This document shows positions 54,051-62,543 of a stretch of DNA of 64,000 nt, in pieces; the first letter of the stretch is position 1, and every line of letters begins with the position of its first letter. Source of the stretch: Kitasatospora sp. NBC_00374 (GTDB taxonomy: Bacteria; Actinomycetota; Actinomycetes; Streptomycetales; Streptomycetaceae); NCBI RefSeq assembly GCF_041434935.1, contig NZ_CP107964.1, positions 4,628,501-4,692,500 of the forward strand, in the 5' to 3' direction. The notes under the pieces are model-generated. The model was not told where the DNA came from and made no database searches. It saw only the letters and a list, made by a program, of their open reading frames with translations. Position numbers and translations under genes: made by a program.

Positions 54051-56186
54051 ATGCGGTGGCTCACCGGCTGGAGCGGTTCCCCTGGCACCGGGAACCCGGC
54101 CCTGGCCGCCGTGCGACCACTGGCCGGCACCGCGCTCTGGGGCGGGCCCAACCCGCTCTGGGCGGTGGGGGACTGGCGCCCGGACGAGATCCGCCTGGCC
54201 ACCCTGCGCCCCGGCGCCCCCGCCACCGTCCGCACCGGCCCGCAGCCGGACGACCCCACCGACCTGGACTCCCCGGCCACCCTGCGGCTCGCCGTGGTCG
54301 GCCACTGCGGCGCCTCCGACGCCGAGATCGCCGCCGGACTGGCCGCCGCCCGCGGCGGAGCCGTCCGCCACCTCACCAGCTGGCCCGGCAGCTACATCGT
54401 GGTGCTGCGCGCGGGCGTCCGCAGCACCGTCCTGCTCACCGACCTGGCCGGCCTGCAGCAGGTCTTCCACACCCCCTGGTGCGGCGGCACCGCGTACGCC
54501 ACCGCCGCCCTCCCGCTCGCCGACCTGGTCGCCGCCCCGCTCGACCCGGACCATCTCGCCGCCGTCCTGGCCGTCCCCGAGGCCGCCGAGGTGCTGGGCA
54601 CCGGCACGCCGTACGCGGGCGTCCACCGGGTGCCGGCCGGCCACACCCTCGGCATCCGCAGCGGCCGCCCCTACACCGCCGGGTACGAGCCGGAGACCGG
54701 CGACGGCCGCTGGACACGGGACGAGGCGCCCGCCGTCCGGGAGCTCACCCGGGCGCTGCTGGAGGCCGTCCGCTGCCGGGTCAGGACCGCCACCCCGGCC
54801 ACTCCCGGCAGTCCGCAGGAGCGCCCCCGGCTCGGCGTCGACCTCTCGTACGGCACCGCCTCCGCCACCGTCGCCCTGCTCGCCGCCGCCGTGCCGATCG
54901 GGCCCGCCGCCGCGGCCGCCGCGCCCCCGGCGGCGACCCCGCCGGTCAGGTCCGGCGCCGTGAAGGGCTCCTGGGCCCGCGGACCGGTCCCGCGGGACGA
55001 GGCGGCCACCCCGGAGACCCTCGCCGCGGTCACCCTCGGCGAGAGCGAGCGGCCGGCCCTCGCCGTCGACGCGCCCAGGCTCCGCCACGTCGTGCTGCCC
55101 CCGGCCCTCCCCTACGCCGAGCTGGTCGACCCGCCGGCCGAGGCCCCGGCCGGGCCGCTCACCGACGAGCCCGGCGCCGCGCTGCTCGCCGCCGGTGCCG
55201 ACGGCAGCCGCTTCCGGGCCGGCGGGACCGACCACCTGACCGGCTACGGCGCCCGGCACGTGCTGGACGGCCACCCCGCCCGCCTCGCCGACCTGATCCG
55301 GCTCGGCCGCTCCCGCGAACTGCTCGGACCGGTCGCCGCCCTCGCCGGGGCGGACCGGGCCGCCGCCGGGGCCCTGACCGGGGCCGTGCGGACGCCGGTC
55401 ACGGTGCTGCGGGCCGCCCACCGGCTGGCCCGGGCCGGCTACGCCGACGCCCTGGACGACCTGGCCGTCTCCCTGACCCTGCGGCAGGTCCCCGAACCGG
55501 GGCCGACCGCGGGCGCCGGCTCGGCCGCCGCGCTGGCCTGGGCGGTACCCGGCCCGGCCGCCCGCTGGCTCTCCGACCACGCGCTCGCCTCGGTCGCCCA
55601 ACGGCTGCGGATCGCCGCCCGCGGCGGCGCCCCCACCGAGCTGCCGGGTGCCCGCCGGGCCAGGCTCGCGCTGCACCGGCACGCGGCCGGCTACCGCACC
55701 CTGGTCCAGGCCGCGGAGCAGCACGGCCAGCGTCTGCACGCGCCGTTCCTCGACAACCAGGTGGTCCGGGCCGCCCGGCTGCTGCCCGACGAGGTCCGGC
55801 TGCAACCGGGCGCCCGGCACGCACTGCTGCACGCCGTCCTGACCGGCGCCGGCCGCACCGACCTGCCCGCGGACTGGGGCCGCGGCCCCCGCCCCGACCG
55901 GGCCGCGCCGGCCTGCCGGGGCCTGCGGCTCGCCGCCGACGGCCTGGCCGAGCTCTTCGACCGGCCGCTGCTCGGCGAGGCCGGTCTGATCGACCCGGCC
56001 GCCGTCCGGGCCTCGCTGGGCCGGGCCGCCGCGCCCGGCGCCGCGCTGCCGCCGGGCACGCTGGCCGGCCTGGCCGACCTGATCGCCGCCGAACTCTGGC
56101 TGCGCCGGGTGGCGGCCCGCCGGCACGGCTCCTGCTGGACCGGCCTGCCGCCGGCCGAGCGGCGCGCCCTGGCCCGCCCGGCCTGA
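54051..56186 (+). CDS. Asparagine-synthetase-related protein with degenerate ATP loop
   Basis: A 711-residue protein resembling albusnodin/ikarugamycin-type macrolactam cyclases and other asparagine synthetase homologues. MRWLTGWSG, ALWGGPNPLWAVGDWRPDEI and LTSWPGSYIVVLRAGVRSTV give the N-terminal glutaminase-like domain without a catalytic Cys2. In the synthetase domain the ATP pyrophosphate loop SGGxDS is replaced by S266-Y-G-T-A-S271, losing both the second Gly and the Asp. The C-terminal half is Ala/Pro-rich with HGQRLHAPFLDNQVVRAARL recognisable. A catalytically dead or repurposed protein is likely. No lasso-like precursor is found nearby. ATG at 54051 after GGCGGAGG. Confidence 0.8.
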   Translation: MRWLTGWSGSPGTGNPALAAVRPLAGTALWGGPNPLWAVGDWRPDEIRLATLRPGAPATVRTGPQPDDPTDLDSPATLRLAVVGHCGASDAEIAAGLAAARGGAVRHLTSWPGSYIVVLRAGVRSTVLLTDLAGLQQVFHTPWCGGTAYATAALPLADLVAAPLDPDHLAAVLAVPEAAEVLGTGTPYAGVHRVPAGHTLGIRSGRPYTAGYEPETGDGRWTRDEAPAVRELTRALLEAVRCRVRTATPATPGSPQERPRLGVDLSYGTASATVALLAAAVPIGPAAAAAAPPAATPPVRSGAVKGSWARGPVPRDEAATPETLAAVTLGESERPALAVDAPRLRHVVLPPALPYAELVDPPAEAPAGPLTDEPGAALLAAGADGSRFRAGGTDHLTGYGARHVLDGHPARLADLIRLGRSRELLGPVAALAGADRAAAGALTGAVRTPVTVLRAAHRLARAGYADALDDLAVSLTLRQVPEPGPTAGAGSAAALAWAVPGPAARWLSDHALASVAQRLRIAARGGAPTELPGARRARLALHRHAAGYRTLVQAAEQHGQRLHAPFLDNQVVRAARLLPDEVRLQPGARHALLHAVLTGAGRTDLPADWGRGPRPDRAAPACRGLRLAADGLAELFDRPLLGEAGLIDPAAVRASLGRAAAPGAALPPGTLAGLADLIAAELWLRRVAARRHGSCWTGLPPAERRALARPA

Positions 56187-56262
56187 TCCGGGCGCGTCCT
56201 GCGGGGGCCGGCCGGGCCGATCGGTGATCCTGGCCTGATGGTCCGTCACCCGGGAGGCCGCC

Positions 56263-56757
56263 GTGCGAGAACCGTTCCCCGTGCTCGGTGAGCCGCCCGC
56301 CGCCGGGCGTCCGGGCATCCTGGCCGCCTGCGACGGCTCGGACGGCTCGCTCTGGGCCCTCGACCGGGCGATGACCGAGGCGGAGCTGTTCCGGCTGCCG
56401 CTGTACGTCCTCGCGGTGGTCAACCCGTCCCCGACCGGCTACCCGCCGGGGATGGAGGAGCTGGTGCACGAGAGCGTCGAGCGGCTCACCGAGAGCATGG
56501 CGGACGGGCTGCGCCGGGCCGTCGGCACCGTCCAGTCCGCGCGCGAGCGCCCGTACGGCGGCGAGCTGTCGCTGCACGTGGTGCTCGGCAACGTGGTGGA
56601 GGTGGTGCTGGCCTGCACCGCCGGGCAGCACACCGCGGTGCTGGGCACCCGGGGCAACGGCGGCTTCACCCGGCTGCTGCTCGGCTCGGTCACCTCGGCG
56701 GCGGTGCACCACGCGGCCTGTCCGGTCCTGGTCGTCCCGGCCCCGCCGGCGGGCTGA
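56263..56757 (+). CDS. Universal stress protein (UspA family)
   Basis: A 164-residue single-domain USP. ILAACDGSDGSLWALDRAM is the first strand and ATP-binding region, LPLYVLAVVNPSP is the second, and VLGTRGNGGFTRLLLGSVTS with AAVHHAACPVLVVP is the ATP-binding motif G-2x-G-9x-GS. USPs bind ATP and protect cells under stress or stationary phase. The GTG at 56263 gives MREPFPVLGEPP. It lies 76 bp after the Asn-synthetase-like gene and reads separately. Confidence 0.92.
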   Translation: MREPFPVLGEPPAAGRPGILAACDGSDGSLWALDRAMTEAELFRLPLYVLAVVNPSPTGYPPGMEELVHESVERLTESMADGLRRAVGTVQSARERPYGGELSLHVVLGNVVEVVLACTAGQHTAVLGTRGNGGFTRLLLGSVTSAAVHHAACPVLVVPAPPAG

Positions 56758-56862
56758 CGGCCACGGTGGCCTGCCGCGGTTCGTGGACGTCGGGGAATGC
56801 CGCTCAATGGTTGAGCGTTCATCTTCTCGTTCAGCCCCACACGGACAGGAGCCCGTCCCCCG

Positions 56863-57555
56863 ATGAAGGTCGAAATCTACAGCGACATCGCCTGCCCCTG
56901 GTGCTACCTCGGGAAGCGCCGGTTCGAGCAGGCGCTGGACCGCTTCCCGGGGAAGGCCGACGTCGAGGTGGTCTACCGGCCGTACCAGCTGGTGCCGGAC
57001 GCCCCCGCGAGCGCGAGCCCGCACCGCGCGTGGCTGGCCGATCGCTACGGCCCGCAGTCGGTCGCGATGGACGACCGGGTCACCGAACTGGGCCGGGCCG
57101 AGGGCGTCGCGTTCGACTTCGACACCGCGCTGCACGTCAACACCTTCCTGGGCCACCGGCTGCTGCACCTCGCCGAGACCGAGTACGGCGCCCCCGCGCA
57201 GTCCCGGCTCAAGGAACTGCTGCTCAAGGCCCACTTCAGCGACGGCGTCGACGTCGGTGACCGCGCCGAGCTGACCGAACTGGCCGTCGCCGCCGGCCTG
57301 GACCGCGACCGGGCCGCCGGGTACCTGGCGGGCGAGGAGGGCGCGGCCGAGGTCCGCGCCCGGCTGGCCGAGGCCCGCGAGCTCGGCATCAGCGCCGTGC
57401 CCACCTTCGTCTTCGAGGGCAGGTGGGCCGTCCAGGGCGGCCAGGAGGCCGACACCTTCCTGCGGGTCCTGGAGCAGGTCGCCGCGGACACCGCCGCCGA
57501 GAGCGCCGCCCCGGCCGAGGCGCACGGCTGCACGGACGGGGCCTGCGCGGTCTGA
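56863..57555 (+). CDS. DsbA family oxidoreductase (FrnE-like)
   Basis: A 230-residue thioredoxin-fold protein without a signal peptide. MKVEIYSDIACPWCYLGKRRF carries the redox motif CPWC (Cys11, Cys14); a helical insertion (about 70-160) and ELGISAVPTFVFEGRWAVQG with the cis-Pro loop follow. FrnE-like members act as cytoplasmic disulfide isomerases. The C terminus has a second, unusual Cys pair (AHGCTDGACAV). RBS GACAGGAG precedes the ATG. Converges with the frameshifted sigma-factor locus. Confidence 0.92.
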   Translation: MKVEIYSDIACPWCYLGKRRFEQALDRFPGKADVEVVYRPYQLVPDAPASASPHRAWLADRYGPQSVAMDDRVTELGRAEGVAFDFDTALHVNTFLGHRLLHLAETEYGAPAQSRLKELLLKAHFSDGVDVGDRAELTELAVAAGLDRDRAAGYLAGEEGAAEVRARLAEARELGISAVPTFVFEGRWAVQGGQEADTFLRVLEQVAADTAAESAAPAEAHGCTDGACAV

Positions 57556-57570
57556 CCGGCCGCCGGCGCC

Positions 57571-58305
57571 CTACGCGCAGGTGAAACGGGCGTCCGCCCA
57601 GTCCGCCACGTCGATCAGCGACCAGCTGCCGGGGGCCGGGGTGACGACCAGGCGGATCGAGGTCTGGCCGGCCAGGTCGGCCCGTACGGGGACCGGCCGG
57701 TCCCACGGCCCGATCCGCTGCGAGCGCCACAGCGTGCGGCCGTCCCCGCCCTCGACGCTGAACACCACCGGCCCGCCGCCCGCGCCCAGGTCGTCCAGCC
57801 CCGCCACCGCCTCGAAGGAGGAGCAGGAGCGGTTGAGGTCGACCTTCACCCGGGACGGCACCCCGACCGACAGCGCGTGCCGGTACAGCGCACCCCGCAT
57901 CCGGACCGCCGGGCGCTGCACCACCGGGTCGCCCCTGCGGATCACCGGCCCGGCCGGCGTGTCCCGGCGCTCGCCGCCGCCGAACGGCAGCTGGTCGAGC
58001 CAGAAGTCGGTCGGTGTGGGCGGGGGAGTGACGGGCGGCACCGACGGCGTCGGCTCCACCGGCGGCACCGGCACCGACGGCGTCGGCGTCACCACCGGCG
58101 GCACCGGCACGGGCGCCGCCGACGACGCGACCGGGGGCTCCGGCGCCGGCGACGGGCTCGCCGCCACCCTCGGCCTCGCCGCCGGCACCGGGGCGGCGCC
58201 CGGCTCCGGCACCGGGGACGGGCTCCCGCTCGGGGTGGGCGACGGTGCCGGGGTGGGCGCGGGCTCCGGCGCGGCCGGCGGCGGCAGCGCGGGGAGGAGA
58301 CCGAC
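57571..58305 (-). pseudogene. NPCBM-domain 3' part of the frameshifted sigma-factor gene
   Basis: In a different frame from the upstream sigma part, this encodes a Pro/Ala/Thr-rich linker (LLPALPPPAAPEPAPTPAP) and a complete NPCBM-type carbohydrate-binding domain: VQRPAVRMRGALYRHALSVG, VDLNRSCSSFEAVAGLDDLG and GSWSLIDVADWADARFTCA. It has no start codon or ribosome site of its own in a sensible place. Adding one C to the CCCC run at 58294-58291 would join it to the membrane sigma-factor gene in one frame. It is therefore the displaced end of one gene, through a real or sequencing indel, or a programmed -1 shift. Confidence 0.65.
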
Positions 58306-59585
58306 GCGGCCGCGACCGGCGGCCGCGGATCGGGCCCGGACGCCAGCGCGTAGGCCGCGACCGCCGCGGCGGCCATCGCGACCCCCGCCGCGATACCGGC
58401 CTTCGCCACGACCCCGAGGCCTTCCCCCGCCACCACACCGGCCATCGAGCCGGACGAGCCCGAGACCCCCGCGGCCCCGGCCGCGCCACCGGCGACCCCG
58501 CCCGTCTGCGCGCCCGCGGCGGCCCCCGCCGCCACCGCGCCGCCGATCGCGGCCCCGGCGCCGACCGCGGCCGCCGCGACCGTGAAGTACCCGGCTCCGA
58601 CCCAGAGCAGCACACCACCGGGCAGCACCGCCCGGAGGCTGTGGTTGATGTCCGACAGCTCCAGGTACGCCGCCGTGCAGCGGTCGCACTCCTGGATGTG
58701 CCGGCCGACCTCGCCCGAGGCCCGCTTGCGCAGCGACCCGCGGGCGTACGAGCCCAGCCGGTTGGCGTACGCCGCGCAGCCGGACTCCTGGCTGCCCGAC
58801 ACGTGCGCCTGGAGGAAGGCGGCGGCCAGCCGGTCCCGCGCCCGGTGCGCCTGGACGGCGGTGGCGTTGGCGGTCTTGCCGATCAGGACGGCCACCGTCT
58901 TCGGCGACTCCCGCTCGACCTCGGTGTGCCAGAGCACCAGCCGGTCGTCCTCGGGCAGTTCGACGAAGGCCTGCATCACCATCCGCTGGTCCGCGAACGC
59001 CATCGCCCAGGCGTCCGCACCGGGGTCGGCCAGGTCGAACTCCACGGCGGCCGCCGAGGTCCGGGCGAACGTGCTGAAGTCGTCGACCAGTTGCTCGCGC
59101 CGCTCGGAGCGGGTCCAGGCGGCGGCGACGTTGCGGACGGCCGTCAACAGATAGGCGCGGACGGCGAACTCCGGTCCCTTGCCCGCACGCAGGGCCTGCA
59201 GCGTCCGGGCGAACACCTCGCCGGCGAGGTCCTCGGCGGTGAAGCTGTCGCGGCAGCAGGTCCGCGCGTAGCGACGGACGGAGTCGGCGTGCCGGCGGTA
59301 GATCTCCTCGTAGGCCAGGTCGTCGCCGGCCCGCACCCGGGCGGTCAACTCGGCGTCCGAGGGCGGGCGCTCTCCGTCCACCGGGTCGGCCGGCGCGGGG
59401 ACCACGGCCCGCGCCGGCGGCACCCCGGTGACGAAGGCCTCCGGGGTGACGCCGCCCCGGCCGGCCGGGGCCTGGCCCGGCACCCGGCCGGCCAGCGACT
59501 CCCGGGCGGGTGCCCCGGCCTGGTCGGGCACCTGCCCCGGCACGCCGTGGCCGAAGCCGTGGTCGTTCTGATCGTCAGCGCTCAA
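58089..59585 (-). CDS. Membrane-anchored sigma-70 family factor, frameshifted before its sensor domain
   Basis: The intact part is about 430 residues. DAELTARVRAGDDLAYEEIY is region 2 lead-in, RRYARTCCRDSFTAEDLAGE and VFARTLQALRAG are sigma region 2, and LPEDDRLVLWHTEVERESPK with TAVQAHRARDRLAAAFLQAH is region 4. A zinc-finger-like CxxC segment (QECDRCTAAYLELSDI) precedes a Gly/Ala-rich hydrophobic span (WVGAGYFTVAAAAVGAGAAI and AKAGIAAGVAMAAAAVAAYA) which should insert in the membrane. After residue about 430 the frame degenerates to Arg/Pro noise. The TTG at 59585 (MSADDQNDHGFG) is chosen. In homologues the protein continues into an NPCBM domain. Confidence 0.7.
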   Translation of the reverse strand: MSADDQNDHGFGHGVPGQVPDQAGAPARESLAGRVPGQAPAGRGGVTPEAFVTGVPPARAVVPAPADPVDGERPPSDAELTARVRAGDDLAYEEIYRRHADSVRRYARTCCRDSFTAEDLAGEVFARTLQALRAGKGPEFAVRAYLLTAVRNVAAAWTRSERREQLVDDFSTFARTSAAAVEFDLADPGADAWAMAFADQRMVMQAFVELPEDDRLVLWHTEVERESPKTVAVLIGKTANATAVQAHRARDRLAAAFLQAHVSGSQESGCAAYANRLGSYARGSLRKRASGEVGRHIQECDRCTAAYLELSDINHSLRAVLPGGVLLWVGAGYFTVAAAAVGAGAAIGGAVAAGAAAGAQTGGVAGGAAGAAGVSGSSGSMAGVVAGEGLGVVAKAGIAAGVAMAAAAVAAYALASGPDPRPPVAAASVSSPRCRRRPRRSPRPPRHRRPPRAGARPRCRSRAPPRCRRRGRGWRRARRRRRSPRSRRRRRPCRCRRW

Positions 59586-59805
59586 CGCATCCCCCGTGTG
59601 CCGAACCGGGGCGGCCGGAGTCGGGCTTGTGCGGACCTGGTCCGTGTGCGGGGCAGCCCACCGAGCGGAACGGCACGCAACGGGACAATGGCTCCAACCA
59701 CGGGCAAAGAATGGCATAGCGCAGTGGCCATCGGTAGCCGAGCAGGGCGTCACCCACTCTTCCGGGCAACGGGCCGACGGTCTGTTCGGGCGCCTACTGC
59801 CGTGC

Positions 59806-60654
59806 TCAGCGCGCTCTCAGGCCCTGCAGCAGGATCAGCAGCAGGCGGTCCGCCGGGGCGTCGTCGGGTTGACCGGCCGACGTCCGGACGGGGACGGCGT
59901 GCACCGGGACGGCGGCCGTCAGCACCAGCACCACGTCCGAGACCGTCACCCCCGGCCGCAGCTCGCCCGCCGCACCGGCCCGGGCCACCAGCGCGGCCAG
60001 CAGGTGCAGCAGCAGCCGCGGATCGGCGTCCGGCGCGGCCTCCTCGGCGGGAGCCCCGACCGGCAGGACCCCGGGCTCGGCCCCGAGCGGGCCGGCGAAC
60101 TCGCCGCCGAGCGCGGCGGCCGACCGGCCCTCGAAGGAGGCGTCCAGTGACCGGCGCTGCTCGGGCACCCGGCCGATGTCCTCCGCGTACCGGAAGGACT
60201 CCGGCGGCAACAGCCGTCCGGCCCCGGACTCGACGGCCCGGGCCAGGAAGCCCGCCAGCGCCTCCCAGGGCCGGGCGTCGCCGTACAGCGACTCCCGGGC
60301 CTGTGCGGTCAGCCAGCCGACCTCCTCGGCGGCGATCCGCTGGACCAGCACCTCCTTGCTCGGGAAGCGCCGGTAGACGGTGCCCACCCCGACCCCGGCC
60401 CGCCGGGCCACCTCCTCCATCGGCGCGTCGTAGCCGAGCTCGCCGAACACCTGACGGGCCGCCCGCAGCACGCTCTCCAGGTTCCGCCGGGCGTCCACCC
60501 GCAGCCGGGACGCGGCCCCCCGCCCGCCGGGCGGCTCGGCCGCGGGCGTGAACTCCCCGAGCCGCTCGGCCCCGGCGGGCCCGCGCTGCTCGGGCACCGC
60601 ACGCCGGCCGACCGGGGGCAGCGTCCGCCCCGCCATCTGTTCCTGATCAGTCAT
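59806..60654 (-). CDS. TetR-family regulator
   Basis: A 282-residue TetR protein with a long N-terminal extension (about 60 Pro/Gly/Arg-rich residues). The HTH reads VLRAARQVFGELGYDAPMEE and VARRAGVGVGTVYRRFPSKE at about residues 65-115. The C-terminal region resembles the TetR_C_33/SbtR-like type (VGWLTAQARESLYGDARPWE). ATG at 60654 preceded by GGGGGAGGG. It is divergent from the NADH-dehydrogenase-like gene, with a palindrome in the 370-bp gap. That gap (60655-61024) holds promoter-like sequence but no further gene. Confidence 0.85.
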   Translation of the reverse strand: MTDQEQMAGRTLPPVGRRAVPEQRGPAGAERLGEFTPAAEPPGGRGAASRLRVDARRNLESVLRAARQVFGELGYDAPMEEVARRAGVGVGTVYRRFPSKEVLVQRIAAEEVGWLTAQARESLYGDARPWEALAGFLARAVESGAGRLLPPESFRYAEDIGRVPEQRRSLDASFEGRSAAALGGEFAGPLGAEPGVLPVGAPAEEAAPDADPRLLLHLLAALVARAGAAGELRPGVTVSDVVLVLTAAVPVHAVPVRTSAGQPDDAPADRLLLILLQGLRAR

Positions 60655-60821
60655 TCCAACCCTCCCCCGCAGGTGCCCGTCCCGGGCACCTGTTGCGGAC
60701 TGCGCACCCCCCGGTGCTCGCACCGACGCCCGCGTCGTCCGCCCGATGTCTGCGCACTACCCTTCCCCGGTTGTCCCCGGTGCAGTCCAGGGGCTGTACC
60801 GGGTGGTCCCGGGCAGACCGA

Positions 60822-60857
60822 ACCAATCGTTGGTCCAGTGCACAATCCGACCATAGT
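60822..60857 (+). promoter_or_regulatory. Candidate promoter with embedded palindrome before the NDH-like gene
   Basis: ACCAA-TCG-TTGGT is an inverted repeat (60822-60834). TTGGTC within it and CATAGT at 60852-60857 are 16 bp apart, so the palindrome would cover the -35 element. Direction is toward the NDH-like gene. Repression by the divergent TetR protein is inferred. Confidence 0.35.
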
Positions 60858-61024
60858 TCAAGGAAGTTCGGGGCAGAAGTGGCCGAAACTCGGCCACCGC
60901 CGGAAACCTGGCGCCTTTCCGACACATCAGTCCCACCCGATCCGGTCTGCACTGTGGACAAGAGGGCCCTCCGCAGGGCGTCATATGGGGACGTGAACCG
61001 GATCACAGCGGCCGGAGGTGCCCC

Positions 61025-62380
61025 ATCAGGATCCTGATCATCGGTGGCGGATGTGCCGGCCTGACCGTCGGCCTCCGACTCCAGCAGACGCTCCGCCCGC
61101 GGCTCCGGTCCGGCGAGGACGAGATCACCGTGGTCGAACCGCAGCCCTACCTCACCTACCACCCGCTGCTCGCCGAGGTGGCGGCCGGCACCATCGACCC
61201 CCGGCACGTGGTCGTCCCGCTGCGCCGCACCCTGCCCGACTGCCGGGTGCTCACCGCCCGGGTGACCCGGGTCGACCACGCCGGGCGGCGGGTGCGGATC
61301 GACGCCGCGCCGCCGGGCGAGCAGGGCCTGACCACCGAACTCCCCTACGACCTGCTGGTGATGGCCCCCGGATCGGTCTCCCGGACGGCTCCCGTCCCCG
61401 GCCTGGCCGAGCACGGGCTGGGGTTCGCGTCCGTCGGCGAGGCCGTCGGCCTGCGCAACCACGTACTGGAGCAGCTCGACCTCGCCTCCACCACCCGCGA
61501 CCCCGAGCTCCGTCAGGCCGCACTGACGTTCGTCTTCGTCGGGGCCGGCTACGCGGGCGTCGGGGCACTCGCCGAGCTGGAGGACATGGCCAGGTACGCG
61601 GCCAAGGGCTACCACAACCTCGACGCCGACGACCTGCGCTGGGTGCTGGTCGAGGCGACGGACCGGATCCTCCCGGAGGAGTCCGCCGAACTGGCCGCGC
61701 ACACCCTCGCCGAGCTGCGCGAACGAAGTATCGACGTCCGGCTGGCGACCACCCTGGAATCCGCCGCGGACCGGCTGATGACCCTCTCCGACGGCAGCAC
61801 GTTCGCCGCCCGCACGCTGGTCTGGACGGCGGGCACCCGTCCGGCGCCGCTGCTGAACGCGACCGACCTGCCACTGGACGGAAACGGCCGGATCCGATGC
61901 CTGCCCACCCTGCAGGTGTCCAGTCCCGACGGCAGGCCGGTGCCGGACGCCTGGTCCGCCGGCGACTGCGCCGCCGTCCCCGACCCCGCCGCCGACGGAT
62001 CCCCCTGCGCGCCGAACGCCCAGCACGCGCTGGCCCAGGCGGAGCTGCTGGCGGCCAACGTCCTGGCCGCCCTCGGCGGTCGGCCGCTCCTCGACTACCG
62101 GCCGGAACGGCAGGTCTGCTCCACCTCGCTCGGCGTCGGCCGGGCGGTCGCCCACACCGGGCGCGGCCACCTCACCGGCCGCCGTGCCTGGTGGCTGCAC
62201 CGGGCCCGCCACCTGCGGCGGATGCCCAGCGCGGAGCGGCGGGTGCGGATCCTGACCGACTGGCTGCTGGCGGGGCTGTTCCGTCGCGAGGTGGTCTCGC
62301 TGGGGTCCGTCGAGCACCCCCGGGCCGAGTTCGAGGCAGGCTTCGCCGACGATCGTTTCCACCCGGGACCAGGGCGGTGA
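61025..62380 (+). CDS. NADH dehydrogenase (type II)-like FAD oxidoreductase, no standard start codon
   Basis: A 451-residue flavoprotein. The FAD site begins at once, with RILIIGGGCAGLTVGLRLQQ, then VVEPQPYLTYHPLLAEVAAG, FVFVGAGYAGVGALAELEDM (NADH site), VWTAGTRPAPLLNATDL and SAGDCAAVPDP. The family oxidises NADH to reduce quinone. No ATG, GTG or TTG is in frame before the FAD motif; the codon at the expected start is ATC at 61025 (ATC AGG ATC), 6 bp after GGAGG. A GTG at 61018 is out of frame by one C. The first in-frame GTG at 61130 would delete the FAD motif. Either a rare AUC start, a mutated ATG or an indel. Confidence 0.75.
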   Translation: MRILIIGGGCAGLTVGLRLQQTLRPRLRSGEDEITVVEPQPYLTYHPLLAEVAAGTIDPRHVVVPLRRTLPDCRVLTARVTRVDHAGRRVRIDAAPPGEQGLTTELPYDLLVMAPGSVSRTAPVPGLAEHGLGFASVGEAVGLRNHVLEQLDLASTTRDPELRQAALTFVFVGAGYAGVGALAELEDMARYAAKGYHNLDADDLRWVLVEATDRILPEESAELAAHTLAELRERSIDVRLATTLESAADRLMTLSDGSTFAARTLVWTAGTRPAPLLNATDLPLDGNGRIRCLPTLQVSSPDGRPVPDAWSAGDCAAVPDPAADGSPCAPNAQHALAQAELLAANVLAALGGRPLLDYRPERQVCSTSLGVGRAVAHTGRGHLTGRRAWWLHRARHLRRMPSAERRVRILTDWLLAGLFRREVVSLGSVEHPRAEFEAGFADDRFHPGPGR

Positions 62381-62543
62381 ACGCGCCGCGATGACGGTAC
62401 GACTTCCGAAACCACGAGGTGGCCTGACAGGATCTGCCCAACCGGGTCATCACGTCGTGTACCCGGGCGTACGCAAGAAGTGATGATCTGAAGAATGCCC
62501 GCCGAGTGAAGACCTGCACCCGAACCGAGGAAGCGGCCGACGT

